A stretch of 64,000 bases of DNA, from positions 1,860,001 to 1,924,000 of the forward strand of contig JAFBJZ010000112.1 in the NCBI GenBank assembly GCA_016785225.1. Reading direction: 5' to 3'. Both the position numbers and the translations under genes were made by a program. This document shows, in pieces, positions 23,769 to 37,809 of this stretch; position 1 is the stretch's first letter, and each line of letters starts with the position of its first letter. Source of the DNA: Psettodes erumei. Lineage: Eukaryota; Chordata; Actinopteri; Pleuronectiformes; Psettodidae. The notes under the pieces are model-generated. The model ran no database searches, was not told the origin of the DNA, and saw nothing but the letters and a program-made list of their open reading frames with translations.

Positions 23769-26700
23769 GAAATCTATTTTAGCGACAGGTCAAGTATGTT
23801 TGATGGGCATTAGAGGGGGTCAGCGTGTTAATACGCAAGGTTAAAGAAGCTGCCTATGTGATCACTTTAGCAGACAATGCGTCCAAGGGGCTTTCATGGC
23901 TGTGGAGCTAACAGAAGCATTTGAAAGTGTTCACTGGTTGTTTTGTGCTGGGGTTACATAGTAAAGAAAAACCCCAGGGTCATCCACTGAAAATGACACT
24001 GGCTTTGCAATGAAAAGTCTTAGATAATTATATAGAGTATATATTATATATAATGTATTTCAGAGTCAGGTCACAATTTGTATTCATGACATGCCAATAC
24101 ATGTAAAAAAAATATCTGTGAAATATCTTTCAATTCTGAACTCAGCTAAACATATCCTGTGTTAAAGGAAACCACATTTTTGCTGCTCATCTAGAAACCC
24201 ATGTTACTGACGGATGGATGTTATCAATGAGTTAAAACTGTGCAAAACATTTGAACACACTGAACCAGTCTCAGTGGAAGTGCAGAGGGGGACACACTAA
24301 CATGTTATCTTACACACTGGGCAAGTTGTCTTAGTGTCTTGAAAGTAGTGGTTTATTTAGCTTTTCAACAATCTCTGTTTTTGATTCTGTTTAAGGTCGC
24401 CATTTTTTTCAGAAACAGTCACTCCTTAGGGATTCATGCATGCATGATGTAGCCCCATATTACTGTTTGTAGTTTTATCTTATTGCAAGCAACTGTATCA
24501 GTTTGGTTACTACTCATACAAACCCAGTGTTTCCTGCTGCTGCTGGGTCATACTAAAAACATGAAGGCGATGGACAGGGTGGCTTTCATTGTGACACAGT
24601 TACAGGGAGCATGTATTTTTCACTCGCATTAAAATGCATCTCCAAAAGTAGCTGTTGCAAATAAAGGGAGTGATGGAACAAGGAGGAGCAGCCACAGTGA
24701 GCTGTTAGATGAACCAACTGCTTTCACTGTGACCTGCTGTTGTGTGGAAAAGCAGCTGTGCCGTGTGCAGCATGAAATCAGATTGTGTTTGCTCATGGCC
24801 TGATGGAACAAGGCCAGTAGATTGACTTCTTTATTAAACATGGGGAGTTTGTTTGTACTGGAAACAGATACAGTCACTACTGTGTTTCTGACAAAGTGCT
24901 TGCAGACTTGCAAAAAAGACCACGGACCTTGCCAAATAATGATATCTTGAGGATTGCAGCTTTAACACTTATTAGTAATGTTGATATTAGTTAAAATTGT
25001 CGAGTGTATTCATTTGTATTGAGTTGCCAAAGAGGCAAAAGGGAAGCATATACTGGATTGCGAAGAGCCCAGCCTGGCTTGAAATGTTAGACTTGTGAAC
25101 AATATCAAAGAGTGTGTTTTGATTTTCTTTCACAATGGAGCAGACAGCGGTAGTGTTCATGAACATCAGGCCAGCCAACATGCTGCAGAGACATCTGTGC
25201 TGCAGTCTGTGAGGAGAAATCTGGAGGAGAAAGGTGATACCCATGCTACCCCTCTCCTCCAGTTCATTCAGACGTGAGCTTGATCAATGCTTTGGCTCTG
25301 TGTGGACTGGGACCGGTATTCCGGGGCGTCACTGCATTCATTTGTGTAGACTACTTTCCAATCCCCACTCTCACTTCTGAGAAGCTTCACAGGAGAGGTT
25401 TAAAGACTCACTGATTTCTGACAATGATATACTGCCACGGTTTAGTTAGTTAGTTGTTCTTTGTTATGTTTTATTCCTCAGTCACTGCCAGCACTGTTCT
25501 CCTGTGTGTGACCCCAATGACAGGATAAGCAGCAGCTAGATCACCTGCCACAGTCAGTGAATTGTTCAGTGATCAAGCATCGAGATGACATCATTATGGG
25601 CTGAAATATTAGCCGATTCTGGCGCTATCTACCCACTCCCACATTCCTGTCACTTCTCCCAGCCCCTTTTTTGCATATTCATTGACGGTGTAATCTCCTT
25701 GACGTGTGCCCGAGGGAATCAGGAGGATAACCTGAAGAGTTCATCTGTGCCCGTGTTTATTTGGGCCGCGGCATGGGGGTGGGTGTTAGGGTGCAGAGCG
25801 GGTGAGCCAGGGCTCAACTGGATGTGTGCATACATGATTTATGCAGCTTATACAGAGGAGGGGGAGATGGAGATGACCTTCCTTGGAGTTGGAGCTGGAG
25901 CTCTCTCCCTACATGTCAGAATGCACATGATTACTGCAGGCGTGACAATACTACACAAGAAGCATCATATTACAGCATACAGTGCAAGGAGGGAGACATA
26001 TCTCTTTGAAGATTCAATCATGGTTTCTCTTTTATGGCTGCAATCCTACATTTTATGTCTGGACTTGAAAGTGGTTCTGCTTTCAGAAAAGCTCTGCAAC
26101 ATTTTTATGTGAAGAAATGTCCATTTTGAGCTGTTTGTTGCTTATTGACACAACAACGATTCAATCCATAGCCAGTTTATGACAGGTAGTGCTTTTGCTT
26201 CACTAAATCCTGCTGAAAAAGATGATAGACATTCTACATTTAGGGAAGCAACATCACCAATTCAAAGTGAATATTAAAGCCTCTTCATTTTTACAGCATA
26301 ATGGGCCGGTGCTGAGGTGCAAAGAACTGAACATTAACCACTTAGTTTTTGAAAGTCCCCCCACCCCTAAAAAAAGAGAGAAGTGAATAGATGGGTCACA
26401 TCTATGCATAAAGCCTTTCAGTAATTAAATGTCTGATAATTACGTGAGAACACCTCCTGACCACATCTATCAAACCACATTTGAGGGGCCTGCTAAAACC
26501 TGCAGCAGTAGCATATGATTTAGAAAATGAACCAGTTAACAGCTGCTTGTTTGACAATTCAATCGAGAATCAATCGTGTGCTTGACCATGACGAGTCTTT
26601 AACCCTTGTCAAAACAAGGGAGCCTGTAGTGAATGTTGCATACAGTTGTTGTGGTTAAAACCTTGTACAAGAGTTCAAAGTGTTACGATCACAAACTGGA

Positions 26701-27328
26701 CCTGGCATTGATCTGTGTTTTCAGCTGCATCTGGCCACTACAAAACATGTTGTGCCTGCCACATGATAGGCTTGAGATCATGACAATGATGAGTCTAAAC
26801 AGTCAGCGTGTGTGAAGTTGTCCCAAATGCATTTTCATTCATTGTGTTTGTGTGGGTGTGTCAGAGAGAGCAAGTGTCCCCTTCTGCTGCATTCAGATCA
26901 GCTGTGAATTCATTTTGCAGTCACATCACGCTCCTTTCCTTATAGTAGCATTTCACTGAACATTTGCTCGAGTCTTATTAAACACATTAAACCACGAGGG
27001 GATTTTATGTGAATGTGGATGACAGCTTGTTAGTGCAGATTAAAGGCCTCCTCCTTGTTGGCTGTACATTTTAGGAGAAATGTGCCCAGAAAAAGGAAAC
27101 AATTTACCTGCTTTTATTAAGACCGAAGCAATCACCAGTGCTTATAAAACACATTCAACGCGCTGTATTATGTGCAGTTGTTTATGTGACAGTTCTGTCA
27201 CAGCTGCCAAATATAGTCCATGTAAAACTCAGGCAGAATGAAGAGCAGGCAGCATGTTTCCTCAGAAAACACTGCACTGCAGAGGTGGAAGGTGACATGT
27301 TTGGCCTCATTTCATCACTGAAGTGTGT

Positions 27329-27342
27329 TTCTGTGTGTGTGA

Positions 27343-27380
<38 letters not shown>
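27329..27380. repeat. (GT)n microsatellite
   Basis: GT run interrupted once by AA near 27340, then about 18 perfect units. Confidence 0.95.
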
Positions 27381-27382
<2 letters not shown>

Positions 27383-28433
27383 TGCTGAGAACCCGTTGGT
27401 GTAAGTAGTGTAAAACCACATGTGGACAGTGGAAAGTGGACTTGCATTAAGCAGGCCAGTCTGTGGACCCTTAGGTGCCATGGATGGACCAGATATCCTC
27501 TGTTTATGCTTTCACTGTCAAATCATTTCTCTGGATTTTGTTTGTGGATTATTCAGCTTCATTTGACTTCTGGTCTGTGTCATGTCACAAACAACACACA
27601 GAACTATTTAAGTGTATCCCTGCTCAAAGTGTCATATAGTGATGTGTTATGGTGTGATGACCCTTCCACCTGGGCCCGGTTTGCTGCTGCTCAGTAGAAC
27701 CCTTGTCCTGCTGCAGCCTCTTCCCTTCACAACTGCTACTTTCTGTTATGTTACTCTTCAGTTATTTTGGTTGACTTGTGTTTTATTTTGTGAAAAATTC
27801 ACAGTCTTTACGTTGGGCTATGATAACAGAGGGCTCGTCCATTGTTTGACAGGTTGCAGATTTGTGTAATGAAGCTGTTGAGACATTTTTTCATCTTCCT
27901 TAGCCAGGCGACCACCAATACTACTTTTTTTTCTAAAGCTTCTAAAGCAGCAGCCAGCAGTTTTACTTAATAATATGACAGCAAGTGTTGTCCCTCTGTA
28001 CAGTGTCTGTAGAATCTGAGTGGGATAGACTTTTAAAATCAGTATCTGAATTTTGCAAAACTAAATGACAAATCACAAAAACTGGTGCGAGGACTAGGAG
28101 CAGGTTAGAAATTGAAAGGTTAATGAATGAAAATTTCCATACAAGTCTAGTGGCATGCAAGCTTCTATTCCTGAGTGCACTTGTATGAACCCCTGTGCGT
28201 TTGCATGCCTGTACAAGATGGAAATCCCTAACAGGGGAGTTTAATGTGATGCCAAGTCATGTTCCTGAGACCTTTTTGCCATTCTAAATGGTTTCTCATC
28301 CGTTTTTATACAACGCGGTCTGTCTGGCAACACCTGCTCATGTCCACACACCATGTCAATCTAATAAGGCATACATAAACAGCCTGCTATTATTCAACAA
28401 TGGGAGACTGACAACATGTAAGCATGCTCCTGA

Positions 28434-28461
28434 TTCACATTCACATTCACATTCATACTCA
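28434..28461. repeat. (ACATTC)n hexamer repeat
   Basis: About four and a half copies of TTCACA with one changed unit at the end (ATACTC). Confidence 0.85.
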
Positions 28462-31400
28462 CAGCCCACAGGCTTTTCTGTAATTTTGGTCAAATGCGTT
28501 GGCAGTGTGGACCCGCAGTTGGGGAGGTCAGAGCTGTGATCACTGCAGCAGCAAGTGTGTCTGTTGACTATTCAGCACACCTCACTCTGAGTGTGTTGTC
28601 TAAATGCATGAAATTTAAATATTAGAGGGTTTTGCAGAGTTTTTTTTACACCTTACACCTTAGTTCTGTCAACATTCCTATACACCGTGTGTTTGCAGGG
28701 ATCACCTGATGCAGTCCCTGTATGCCTACAGCCTCTTAGGAATCACAACAATCATTAAACACAAAATGTGTGAATCATCCTGTACACATGCATACACAAA
28801 GCAGTCCATATTCATAAATGCTTCTATATATGGGTAAACAGATGAGTTACATAATGTAACAGATTTATTTCAGCAGATTAGATGAGACAACAGGTAGGAT
28901 GTCTGAAGACTCAGTAAGTCCAGCTGCAAAGACAGAGACTGTCCCTTCCTCAGCTATTGTGGCCAACGAAAGTACAGTCCCATTTGTGTCTCAACAGTTT
29001 AACATTTTTGCACCAAACAAAAATAACTGTTTTTTAATAGTCTAGTTTATATCAATTAACCAAACTTCTGTGCACGTTCCTGAAGGATGGTGAGGAAAAT
29101 GAATTCATTTCGGACGTCTAAGAACTTCTTCTGTTTTTCCTCAGTGTGAGAAAGCCTCAAAGACATCATGTAGACCAAAATGTGACAGTTAAATCCTCCA
29201 TTGATACTAATTGGATGCTCCTTAAGGGACGATTCTGTTCATTTTCAGTAATAAAAAAATCTATATTAGTCTGCCCCTTCAGGGAGAACTGTGATCACAG
29301 GCCAAATGTTTGACTCATTCTCAAAGGCAGAATTGCTGGGCCCAGCAGGACCTATCACTATCGAAGTTCCAGGTGCCCTGGACACTAATTTGACATGTTC
29401 CCTGGTGGAGGCAGTTGGTATCTAAGTTTTAAGCCTGGTGGTTTTAAAGCAAAATGAGTACTTTTCCATGAATGTTCTAAGGTGAACCTTAAATGAAAGA
29501 TATTCTAATTTCAACATGTCAGGCATTCGTAGAGAAACCTTCAATCTATTAAATGTCTCAGGCAGAGGGAGTTCAAGATGCCAGATTATAAGAAAATGAC
29601 CTTGTTGTGTGAGCTCAGCTACAGCATGGCAATGAAATATTTGCTAAATAGAGAATAATTACAGTCTTCTTGAGGCATGAGTGCTTTCCATGGGGAGGAT
29701 ATGTGTAGAGGATCCATGGAGAAATATAAGCACAAGCTGTAATTATGCAGCTGAAAGGACAGAAACACTCAGATCAGTCTCTCACATTACAGGTTCCACA
29801 GTGACGAACCCTATGTTTTTGTGATTCAAAGGTGAGCATCAGAGGAGAAACCACCCAAGCTCTCTGTGTGACCTGGCCCATCTGAGTGCTGGGTGTGTAG
29901 GCTGGGATGTGTTTATCATTGACAACATATTGGCGAAACATTGACTAATACCAAATTTGAAGCAAACCAGCTAGGAGCATAAACAAAAATGAAGGACCAT
30001 GGATGTATTTGGAGGATGTATGTGGGTGAAGGGGGGGCATATTAAATCACCTGGCATTGTGTGGCCAGTGGTTGAAGCTGCTCACAGTGCCACAGGCAGC
30101 TCATAACGGTGTGAGCTTCTCTGGCTGAAACCTGCGGCCTGACAGTGCTTTCATAAAGTGCAGGCTGACACTTCGGCTGAGGCAGAGGAGCTCCAGTCCT
30201 CTCTTGGAAGAGACACCTCGCTCCCCCTGATGAGTGAGTGTGCAGCCTAGTTATGAAAAGAGTTGTGGCAACACCTCAGCTGAGGGGAAATCATAAGACT
30301 TTAAATGAGATGTCAAGATTCATGCCAGTGGTAGCTGAGTTTGGAGATGGAGCCCGTTTATGTGGTATGTAACCAGTGGTAGAGCAGCTGCAGACCGTAA
30401 TGGTAGAATTTGGAATAACAATTGTATTGTATTTTGTATGGTCTTGGTGGTGGATGAATGTAGTTTTTTTGAGTGAAGTGGTGCCTGTGTTTGAAGTGGT
30501 GTTCATACACAGTGATCATTGCCTCAAACACAACCACTGTCATGATGGGAAGATATAAAAGTATCAGAAATCCCTTCATTTCCAGGATTACTCAACTGTC
30601 AAACTATTAAAGGTGCTGTGACTACCATTAGGAGAAATGGAACAAATTAGTCTTCACCTGACTGCATGCAGGCTGTCTGTTTCTCCATGAGCAAGGATGG
30701 CAAACCCTGCAAGGAAAAGACCTGGCTGTCTGCATCTGATGAGCAGGACATGTTTAATATCCTCTCCTGAAGAGACTATGTGAATGACTTATTACTGAGA
30801 CTCTTACTAAAGGCCGTCCCTTCGAGCACTGGAGTGAATCTACTGTACATCAATGAGAAATGCAAGTGCTGCTGCATCAAATTTTTAAAGATGCTGGTAA
30901 GCAGTCTGATATGCTGGGTCTCCAGCTGAGAGGCGTCCTGAGACTTCCTTTCCTGTCTGTCTGCAGAGCTGTAACTGGAGCACACATGCTGCATCGTTTG
31001 TAGTCTTGCCTCTATTTCTAAAAGTTGCCTCTGCATGACCCTCTAAAACAGATTCACTGCCACTGGCTGCTGCCTTTTCATCCCCATTCAGATGAACCAT
31101 TGTTGCACCTGGGGCCAGTGGAGCTCAGAAATAAATGCCCCCCTCTGTTTCAAGATTATTCCTATCAGCTGTCTGGGCATTGGGCGCCTCACCATGTGAA
31201 AGAATGCCACCGCCTGTCCCCGATTAGAGCCCTATCACAGTGCATTTCCATTGCAGGGCAATAAAATGTAATGTACCTGGCTGTCACTCACTGGTTATAT
31301 CCTGCTAATAGAATATGGAACTGGCAGTTTAAAGGCAGAAAGATAAGCAAGTTGTAATATTGCGGGTGTGGCCCCTTCAGTGGCAGGTGTTGAAAAATGT

Positions 31401-32754
31401 GTGCACAATCTGTTCCCTGTAAAGAGGTAATGTTCCTGTGTTGTGCATGATCTGTGCACACACCGGACTGTGTGCTTGTAAAGCACATCCAGTCTTTGAA
31501 TCTTGAGGAATGACGAGAGACACGTCAGATTCATACATGTTGCTGTGGTAGACAATTAACCTCTGTGCTGGTTGTTGTTGTTATACTTTAAAAAAAAGTC
31601 CCATGTTTTGAATCACTCTGCTAATTAGACCTCCAGTCAGGTTCAGAATGGATGAAGCTATAAATATGGAACACTCAGTGTTTTACATGCATTTTTGTAA
31701 CCAGGTTACACCTCACTAGGTGTAATTGTGTGAACAGGTTGGGGGACTGTGACAAAGATTAGAGAATCCCGGTTTCCACAGCTGGATTTTTCCTGCACAG
31801 GTAGACAAGTATGTGGAAGGGGAACAGGGTTTCTCATCGGCAATTTACATGTATGCACATGCAAAAAAGAGACTGGATGACCATGTATATATTTACATAT
31901 AGAGTAGTTACATAACTCCATCCAAAATAACATGAAATGTCAGTTTTATCACTCTGCCCATCTTCCCTCTCAATGTTTTGGACAAGACAGTAATCCGATT
32001 TCTGATGCACGTATACAAGGATTCACAGCAACCAGGTGACAATGCACGTGAATGTGTTCTGTGATACATGCGAGAACTGATTTCTCCAAGTAGCTTGTGT
32101 CTTGAATGCATGTGAACATGAGTGAGGCTGTACACACAAACATAAGTGTAAATGCATATGGCCAGATATCCCAGCGATAAAACTGAAACATTATTAACTC
32201 CATATAGTTCCTGTAGACACAGTGCTTCTAAAAATTCCAACTTTTCCTGCCATGGTGAAACTCACGTGTAGTTCTAGTTTCATTGTACCATTCTGATTCA
32301 GGCAGTGCAAGAAAGCTGATCAAAAGTCAGGTTATTTTGTCAGTTACAAGAGCAGGTACATCTTCTGACCGAGGCTAGAGTAACACGCCACCCAAAGTTG
32401 TTTTTTTAACACCAACTACTTACCCCTGAAGACTTAAAAGCTGGGCTGTAAAAAAAGGTTGGCAGTTTCATTCTTCTCGGAGAACAGCGGCTGTGAACCG
32501 TTTGAATTCATGTCAGCTGAGTCCCTTTTATTGCTACATTTAAAGCCTATGGGGGGGCGAGTGGTGGGGTGTACCATAGCAAAAGAGAAGACTTTAAGGC
32601 ACAAAGAAGCATAGAAGCACGAAACATAAGTTTGAGAAACATTCATTAGTGTAGTGAAAGCCTGAAATCCAGGAAACATATTAGTGCATATTACAGTAAT
32701 AAAGACATCAAATGCTTTAACTCAGACTTATTTAAGTCAGACTCCCCGTCAGGA

Positions 32755-33145
32755 AGCAGTGGCTTCCACCCAATTAAACAGCGTGCCAACTCAGCCAGGC
32801 TGGTTGTAGAAACTGTAATTAGTTTCAATTTGGCCAATAAGTGATTGAAACTATTCGATGCCCTCCAGGAGTTCCTAATACAAAATGCATTTTTTCATGC
32901 AGAAACATCTGGTAATTATTTACACCAGCTAAATAGTGTCAAAACAAGGGGCTGTTTAGCTGTGACACGCCACCTAATCACAAAATATAATTTTAGCTTC
33001 TGACATAAAGCTAAGAAATCAGTCTTTGCGGAGGATTTGCCAACTGTGAGTAAAGTAAAATCATAATGAAATCCAGACATTAAGCTCCCTATCAATGCAA
33101 TGCCTTGTCTACTAATACAGCATAGACAGCAAGTGGCAGCCAACA
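32755..33145. other. Candidate conserved non-coding element
   Basis: The most enhancer-like stretch by eye: CCCAATTAAACAG, CTGTAATTAGTTTC, GGCCAATAAGTGATTG, GGTAATTATTTACACC and CACCTAATCAC all occur in under 250 bases. There is no simple sequence and no coding domain. Confidence 0.35.
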
Positions 33146-33906
33146 CCATTTAAAGTATTCTGGGTCTTGTAAATATTCTCCGCTTGTTCCACAGCTGCCG
33201 GAAGTGGTTCAGCAGGAAGATGTTTCTTTCCTCTGTGATCCATCAGCCTCAGTTTCCATATTATTGTAGCCCTGAAAATTCTTTAACTACACAGGATGAA
33301 GTTAAGCTGACTGACTCAAGCCATCTGCAGTACAGCGTACAACCTCCAACATGAAGTTTATGTCAGCAATAACTGTAATCTATTCTGGGTTCATATCAGT
33401 GAGACAGATGAATTAAATACATTTGGGTTCATACTGAAAGCTGCCAGAAATGTTAGTCCCACTGCTTTTTCAAACACAAAGATTAAAATAAAAATAGTTC
33501 GCATGCTGTGCGGGTCATTGGCACAGACAGGCCCTTTGTTAAAATGCTGGTCCCATGGGGAGCGACCATGTATGGCCCACAGAAATCTGCCTGAGCACAG
33601 AGAGGATAGAACAAAGAAGCGTAAGTTGGCTTTTTCCTTTGTTAATAAGGCTCTGTTTGGGAGAGATGCAGTAAAAAAAGTTAACTGCTGTGGGGAAATT
33701 CATGTTTCAATTGTGGATTATTGTGTGCTCACTGCTCTGTTCTGGGCTGAATGTAAAAACCCCATCAATTATATCTTAGACTCTTCTTAACAAATGAAAC
33801 ACAACTTCAAGTTTTACTTATCATTAGAGTGTGGCCCCATGCACCCCCACATGTACCATAGATGTGACTGACAAAGGTCAAGATCCTTTCACATAAGTCA
33901 CATAAG

Positions 33907-34141
33907 CAGGGATGCATCCAATACCACTTTATTTCATACCAAGCACAAGTACCTACATTTGGGTAAATGCTGATAATGAGTACTGAACGTTACCATTACA
34001 GATCTAACTTTACTTTCAAAACATGCTTTATTGTCATCAGATGTTGCTCACCATGTGACTTCAACAAACATACACACACAACATGATGTGGTTGTTGACA
34101 GTGCACAGGGATCACTTTCACTTTCCAAAATGATTCAGCTC

Positions 34142-34213
<72 letters not shown>

Positions 34214-34455
34214 TGAATGAAGTGAGATACGTTTTTAAATTCTGTCAAAAAAAAGTTATGAAATTCAGTTGGTCAGTTTGTGGTGGTCAGTGTTGATATT
34301 GTGGCACCACATATGAGGCAATGGATGGGAAACTCTGTTTTGTCATCTTCACATACCTTCAAATATCTCCAAACTGCCCATTTCGCTCCTCTTCTGCTCA
34401 GTTTACGAGAGGTCAACGTCATGATACCTGATACTGGTTTTGGTATTGTGTTTTC
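33907..34455 (+). mobile_element. Non-autonomous DNA transposon-like repeat (GATACC family)
   Basis: It starts CAGGGATGCATCCAATACCA and ends near GATACTGGTTTTGGTATTG, so the ends carry degenerate inverted GATACC/GGTAT words as in fish hAT-type MITEs. The interior has a GT-then-GA microsatellite (34142-34213) and a block ending CAGTGTTGATATTGTGGCAC that is shared with 21140-21335. No transposase frame is present. Confidence 0.5.
34142..34213. repeat. Compound (GT)n(GA)n microsatellite
   Basis: Eight GT units pass directly into about 28 GA units with one G insertion near 34198. It lies within the GATACC-type repeat. Confidence 0.95.
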
Positions 34456-34878
34456 CTACATACTGTATGGGAAATAAATCAGGAAGAGCCCTGCAATTTA
34501 GCCCATAATGTTATTTCAAATTCCAGGGCACTCCCAAACCCATCAGGTTTGAAAGGTCATGGAAACCTATTCGGCTTCACCTGTTCCTGCATGGTGACCC
34601 TCAGTGACACTCAAGGATCTCTTTACAGCTCACCTCACATTTCATCCGAAAGCCGGGAACATACACCAGGCTGCTACACTTGCTCTGTTTGCTGTGACTG
34701 CTGAGGCAAAGGGACAGGAAATCATTGCCATCAAAACAAGTCTGGCAAAGGTCAGTCAAATCAGGGAAATGAGATTAGTCTCCTTGAACAGAAGCAGAGA
34801 ACCTGCAGCAGATGTGAGGGACAGGAGAGGTGGAAGAGACACTGTAAACTCCATGTGATGGGATGGATCCGTTTGTGG

Positions 34879-34904
34879 CTGTGTCTGTGTCTGTGTCTGT
34901 GTGT
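34879..34904. repeat. (TGTGTC)n hexamer repeat
   Basis: Four near-perfect copies. Confidence 0.85.
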
Positions 34905-35870
34905 TGAGGTGTGTAACTGGACCATTCCCATTTCTTAATTAACATGACAATAAAAAGGATTAAAATGATTAAATGCAGCTGTTCGCTAGCATTTGGAAGG
35001 AGATGAAAAGAAAATTCAACCCATCTCCTCTTGACTGGCTCAGATGAACATGGGCTGCAGACGGAGACTGTGGAGCTGGAGGCTGGAAAACTCTAGCGTG
35101 GGGATATCTTTTGAAAGCAGTTGTGTTTAATTTACAGACGACAGTGTGCAATCTCATCCTCCAGAAAGGTCTTGTTTATGCTATCACGGAAAAAAATGAG
35201 GAAAGGCTGAAAAGGTCGCGACTGGCAAATTTGTTCCCATTGTGGGAGACACAGAGGACCTGCCGGGTCTTTTCAGTGAGGGGATTCATTAGATGAGCAA
35301 TTCATTTGGTTGTTAGCGAGGTCTCATTATGTCAGATACACAACGGCTGCTGCTTTATTCATGGAGTCATCAAGCATGTTTGCACTTGTCATGCAGGAAG
35401 TAGGAGGGATGAAATTACACACAACATGGTGGTGCATTGAATGGGATCATGTCCACAATAACCATTATATTTAAGTATGCCTGTAAACAGGATCTGTATC
35501 AAGTTGTTTTCTCTGCGCATTGTTAGTCATGAAGGTAAAATATGGTAGGACCCTCAGTTACACCATTAAAGAGTGTTTTCAAATCTTCAGTTTCAGTATA
35601 AATGTATGACAATCAACGTTAAAGTTCAGGAAAAACTGCTAACTGTGTCTTTTGATCAGTTTGGCTGACAGTGGACTGAAAACATTTTCATAACTCGTGT
35701 AACACCCTCACACCTGTCATGTGACAGTGATCCAATGGGGGTGGATCCTACTTGGTCCCTTTTCAGACCAGCAGGCGGATCCCAGACCAGCCCATATACA
35801 GCCAGCAATGTGTGTGTGTGTGCAGCCATCAAAACACACAGTAAAAGTAAGTAATTAAAATGTTATGTGG

Positions 35871-35971
35871 CTACTACTACTACCAGAAATACTACTACTA
35901 CTACTACTAATAATAATAATAATACTTATGCCACTGATAATATCAAGATTATTTATTTAATTAATTAATTA
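35871..35971. repeat. Compound (CTA)n(TAA)n and (TTAA)n low-complexity block
   Basis: CTA/ACT triplets pass into five TAA units by 35924. An ATTAATTAATTA stretch ends near 35971. Confidence 0.85.
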
Positions 35972-36280
35972 TTACACTAAGACAATATGTGTGTATTAGT
36001 TTAAATATGAAAATAACTTTAAATGATTGGATGATTTAAATTTATGTAGTTAATTAGCAGCACTGATGTGGTACATAAGTTTTTCTTATATGCTACAGCC
36101 TGAACTGTAGACAAGGCCACAGCAAACTGCCATTAATTAAGCTGTGTTGATTTCACGTGAGTTTAAACTAATGCAGTTTGTGAATCCGATATTTATAATT
36201 TATGGGTGGCACAATGAAAATGTTAATTGGATTTGATGATCTCACATGGGAGGCCATGTTTATATTTGATTTATATAAAT

Positions 36281-36385
36281 GTGGTCCACTGACCTATCCA
36301 GGACGTACCCCACCCTCACCCAATATCCGCTGGGATCGGCTCCAGCACCGCCGACCACCGCCACCACTTAAAGGATAAACTGTAT
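36281..36385 (+). mobile_element. L2-type LINE 3' tail (or SINE sharing it)
   Basis: The text CCACTGACCTATCCAGGACG..., GTACCCCACCCTCACCCAAT, GCTGGGATCGGCTCCAGCAC and AAAGGATAAACTG follows, block by block, the conserved 3' tail of fish L2 elements, which is also borrowed by some SINEs. No reverse-transcriptase frame is present upstream, so this is a short 3' fragment. Confidence 0.65.
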
Positions 36386-36730
36386 AACAAATTGGAGAGA
36401 AGACACAAGGTTTTCTTATTTAAAACTAAATAGCTTCATGACAAAACAGGCCACAGCTTTAGGTCAACTTACAGACAGTTGTGGTGCTGGATAGGATGGT
36501 GCATTTCTGACTGCTGATGCTGACAGCTGCATTTGACTCAGCATCAGAAATTAAATTCAATTGGTCTAAACCAGTTATAAATAACAATTTTAACATTTCA
36601 AGGTGCCAGGTGCAGCGTTTCTTGGAAACTACGACCACATTTTAGTCTCCTCTGCTCCCTGCTGCCCAGCAACACTCTGATGTGACGAGCCAGAGGAGGA
36701 ATACGAGAAGGAATAAAAACTCTTACCATC

Positions 36731-36732
<2 letters not shown>

Positions 36733-36764
<32 letters not shown>
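36733..36764. repeat. (GT)n microsatellite
   Basis: About 16 perfect GT units followed by GCGCATGTGCG. Confidence 0.95.
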
Positions 36765-36767
<3 letters not shown>

Positions 36768-37809
36768 ATGTGCGTACATCTTTCCAAAATGATAAGAACC
36801 ATTTTCAGCCCTTCATAAAAGCCAATGAAAATCAAGCATGCTGATGTCAAGTGTGCACACAACAACAATTATCTAAAGTAAAGCACAACACTCCACAGTG
36901 GCCTACTGGAGGACTGCAGTCTGAGCTCAATGTAAATTAGGTTTTAATCCATCCTTTAAACAAAGGTTAGGTTTACAGTTGTGGTACTTGAAAAGAGTGA
37001 ATATATAAATATTTTTCCTACTGTAGAATGGCAAACATTCAGACCAAAATCACTAATGGTCAGAATCCCTTTCCAGAATATCACATCTCTGGTATGGCAG
37101 TAGACTGATTGCCCTCACCCTGTTTACCACCTACAGCTACCATACTTTTGAATAGGAAAGTGCCAGCATGAGTTCACATTGATTTATTCGCCAAAACACA
37201 GGGTCACTGAGAGTGTGCTGACGTCCCATTGTCTGTAATTTACCTCTGTGTTATGCCAAGGTAATGGAGGAGAAGGGATGCTCCAGGAGGGACCCATTCC
37301 CCGTGCAGTTAGAAAAAGTTGTATCCAACAATTATGGTGGAAAGAACAGAAAGAAAATGAGAGGAGTGAAGGCCTGCCGATTATTTACAGCTTATTAGCC
37401 AGATGCAGTGGGGCATTACTTAGCTCCATGCTGTGCGCGCTGCCATCTTGGCTGCATCCAGGGACCCTGCAGCATCTTGTCATCTATACACACATTGTAT
37501 GTCTTTGCACTTTCTTCCAAGCAACATGACCAACTCTTTACTCGCTCTCCAGGGACAGAGAATGACCAGCTTTAACTAAATGTCCTGTGCAGTGGCCCAG
37601 AGTAGCCATTTAGGAATCCAGTGTAATGCCCCCTTTGGGACATATTGCCTGGCCAAGTAGTGATCAGACCAGTGGTATTTCTGCAGAGCACTGCTGTAGA
37701 CAGATGATGTCATTGTTTTTGGATGAACGCAGAGTCATGGCTCAATGGATCCCTGAGTGTAACTTTTAGAAAGCACAAAGTAAAGGCCAAGGCTTCCAAT
37801 AGTTCTCTG

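Larger units (their letters stand above)
23769..33906. other. Long intergenic stretch; no gene recognised
   Basis: Besides the listed microsatellites and the 32755-33145 candidate element there is an AT-alternating stretch at 24029-24056. The 175-codon frame at 25585-26112 has no domain. The 30290-30580 frames on both strands are overlapping artefacts. Confidence 0.5.
34456..37809. other. Intergenic; simple repeats and an L2 tail
   Basis: Apart from the listed repeats, 34501-34620 is repeat-free and motif-dense, but no exon or gene is recognised. Confidence 0.5.

Noticed and set aside
25585..26112. 175-codon plus-strand frame
   Set aside because: No recognisable domain or family and no supporting promoter.
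29120..29200. Possible splice acceptor and exon after TTCTGTTTTTCCTCAG
   Set aside because: No matching donor at a sensible distance and no open frame with recognisable content.
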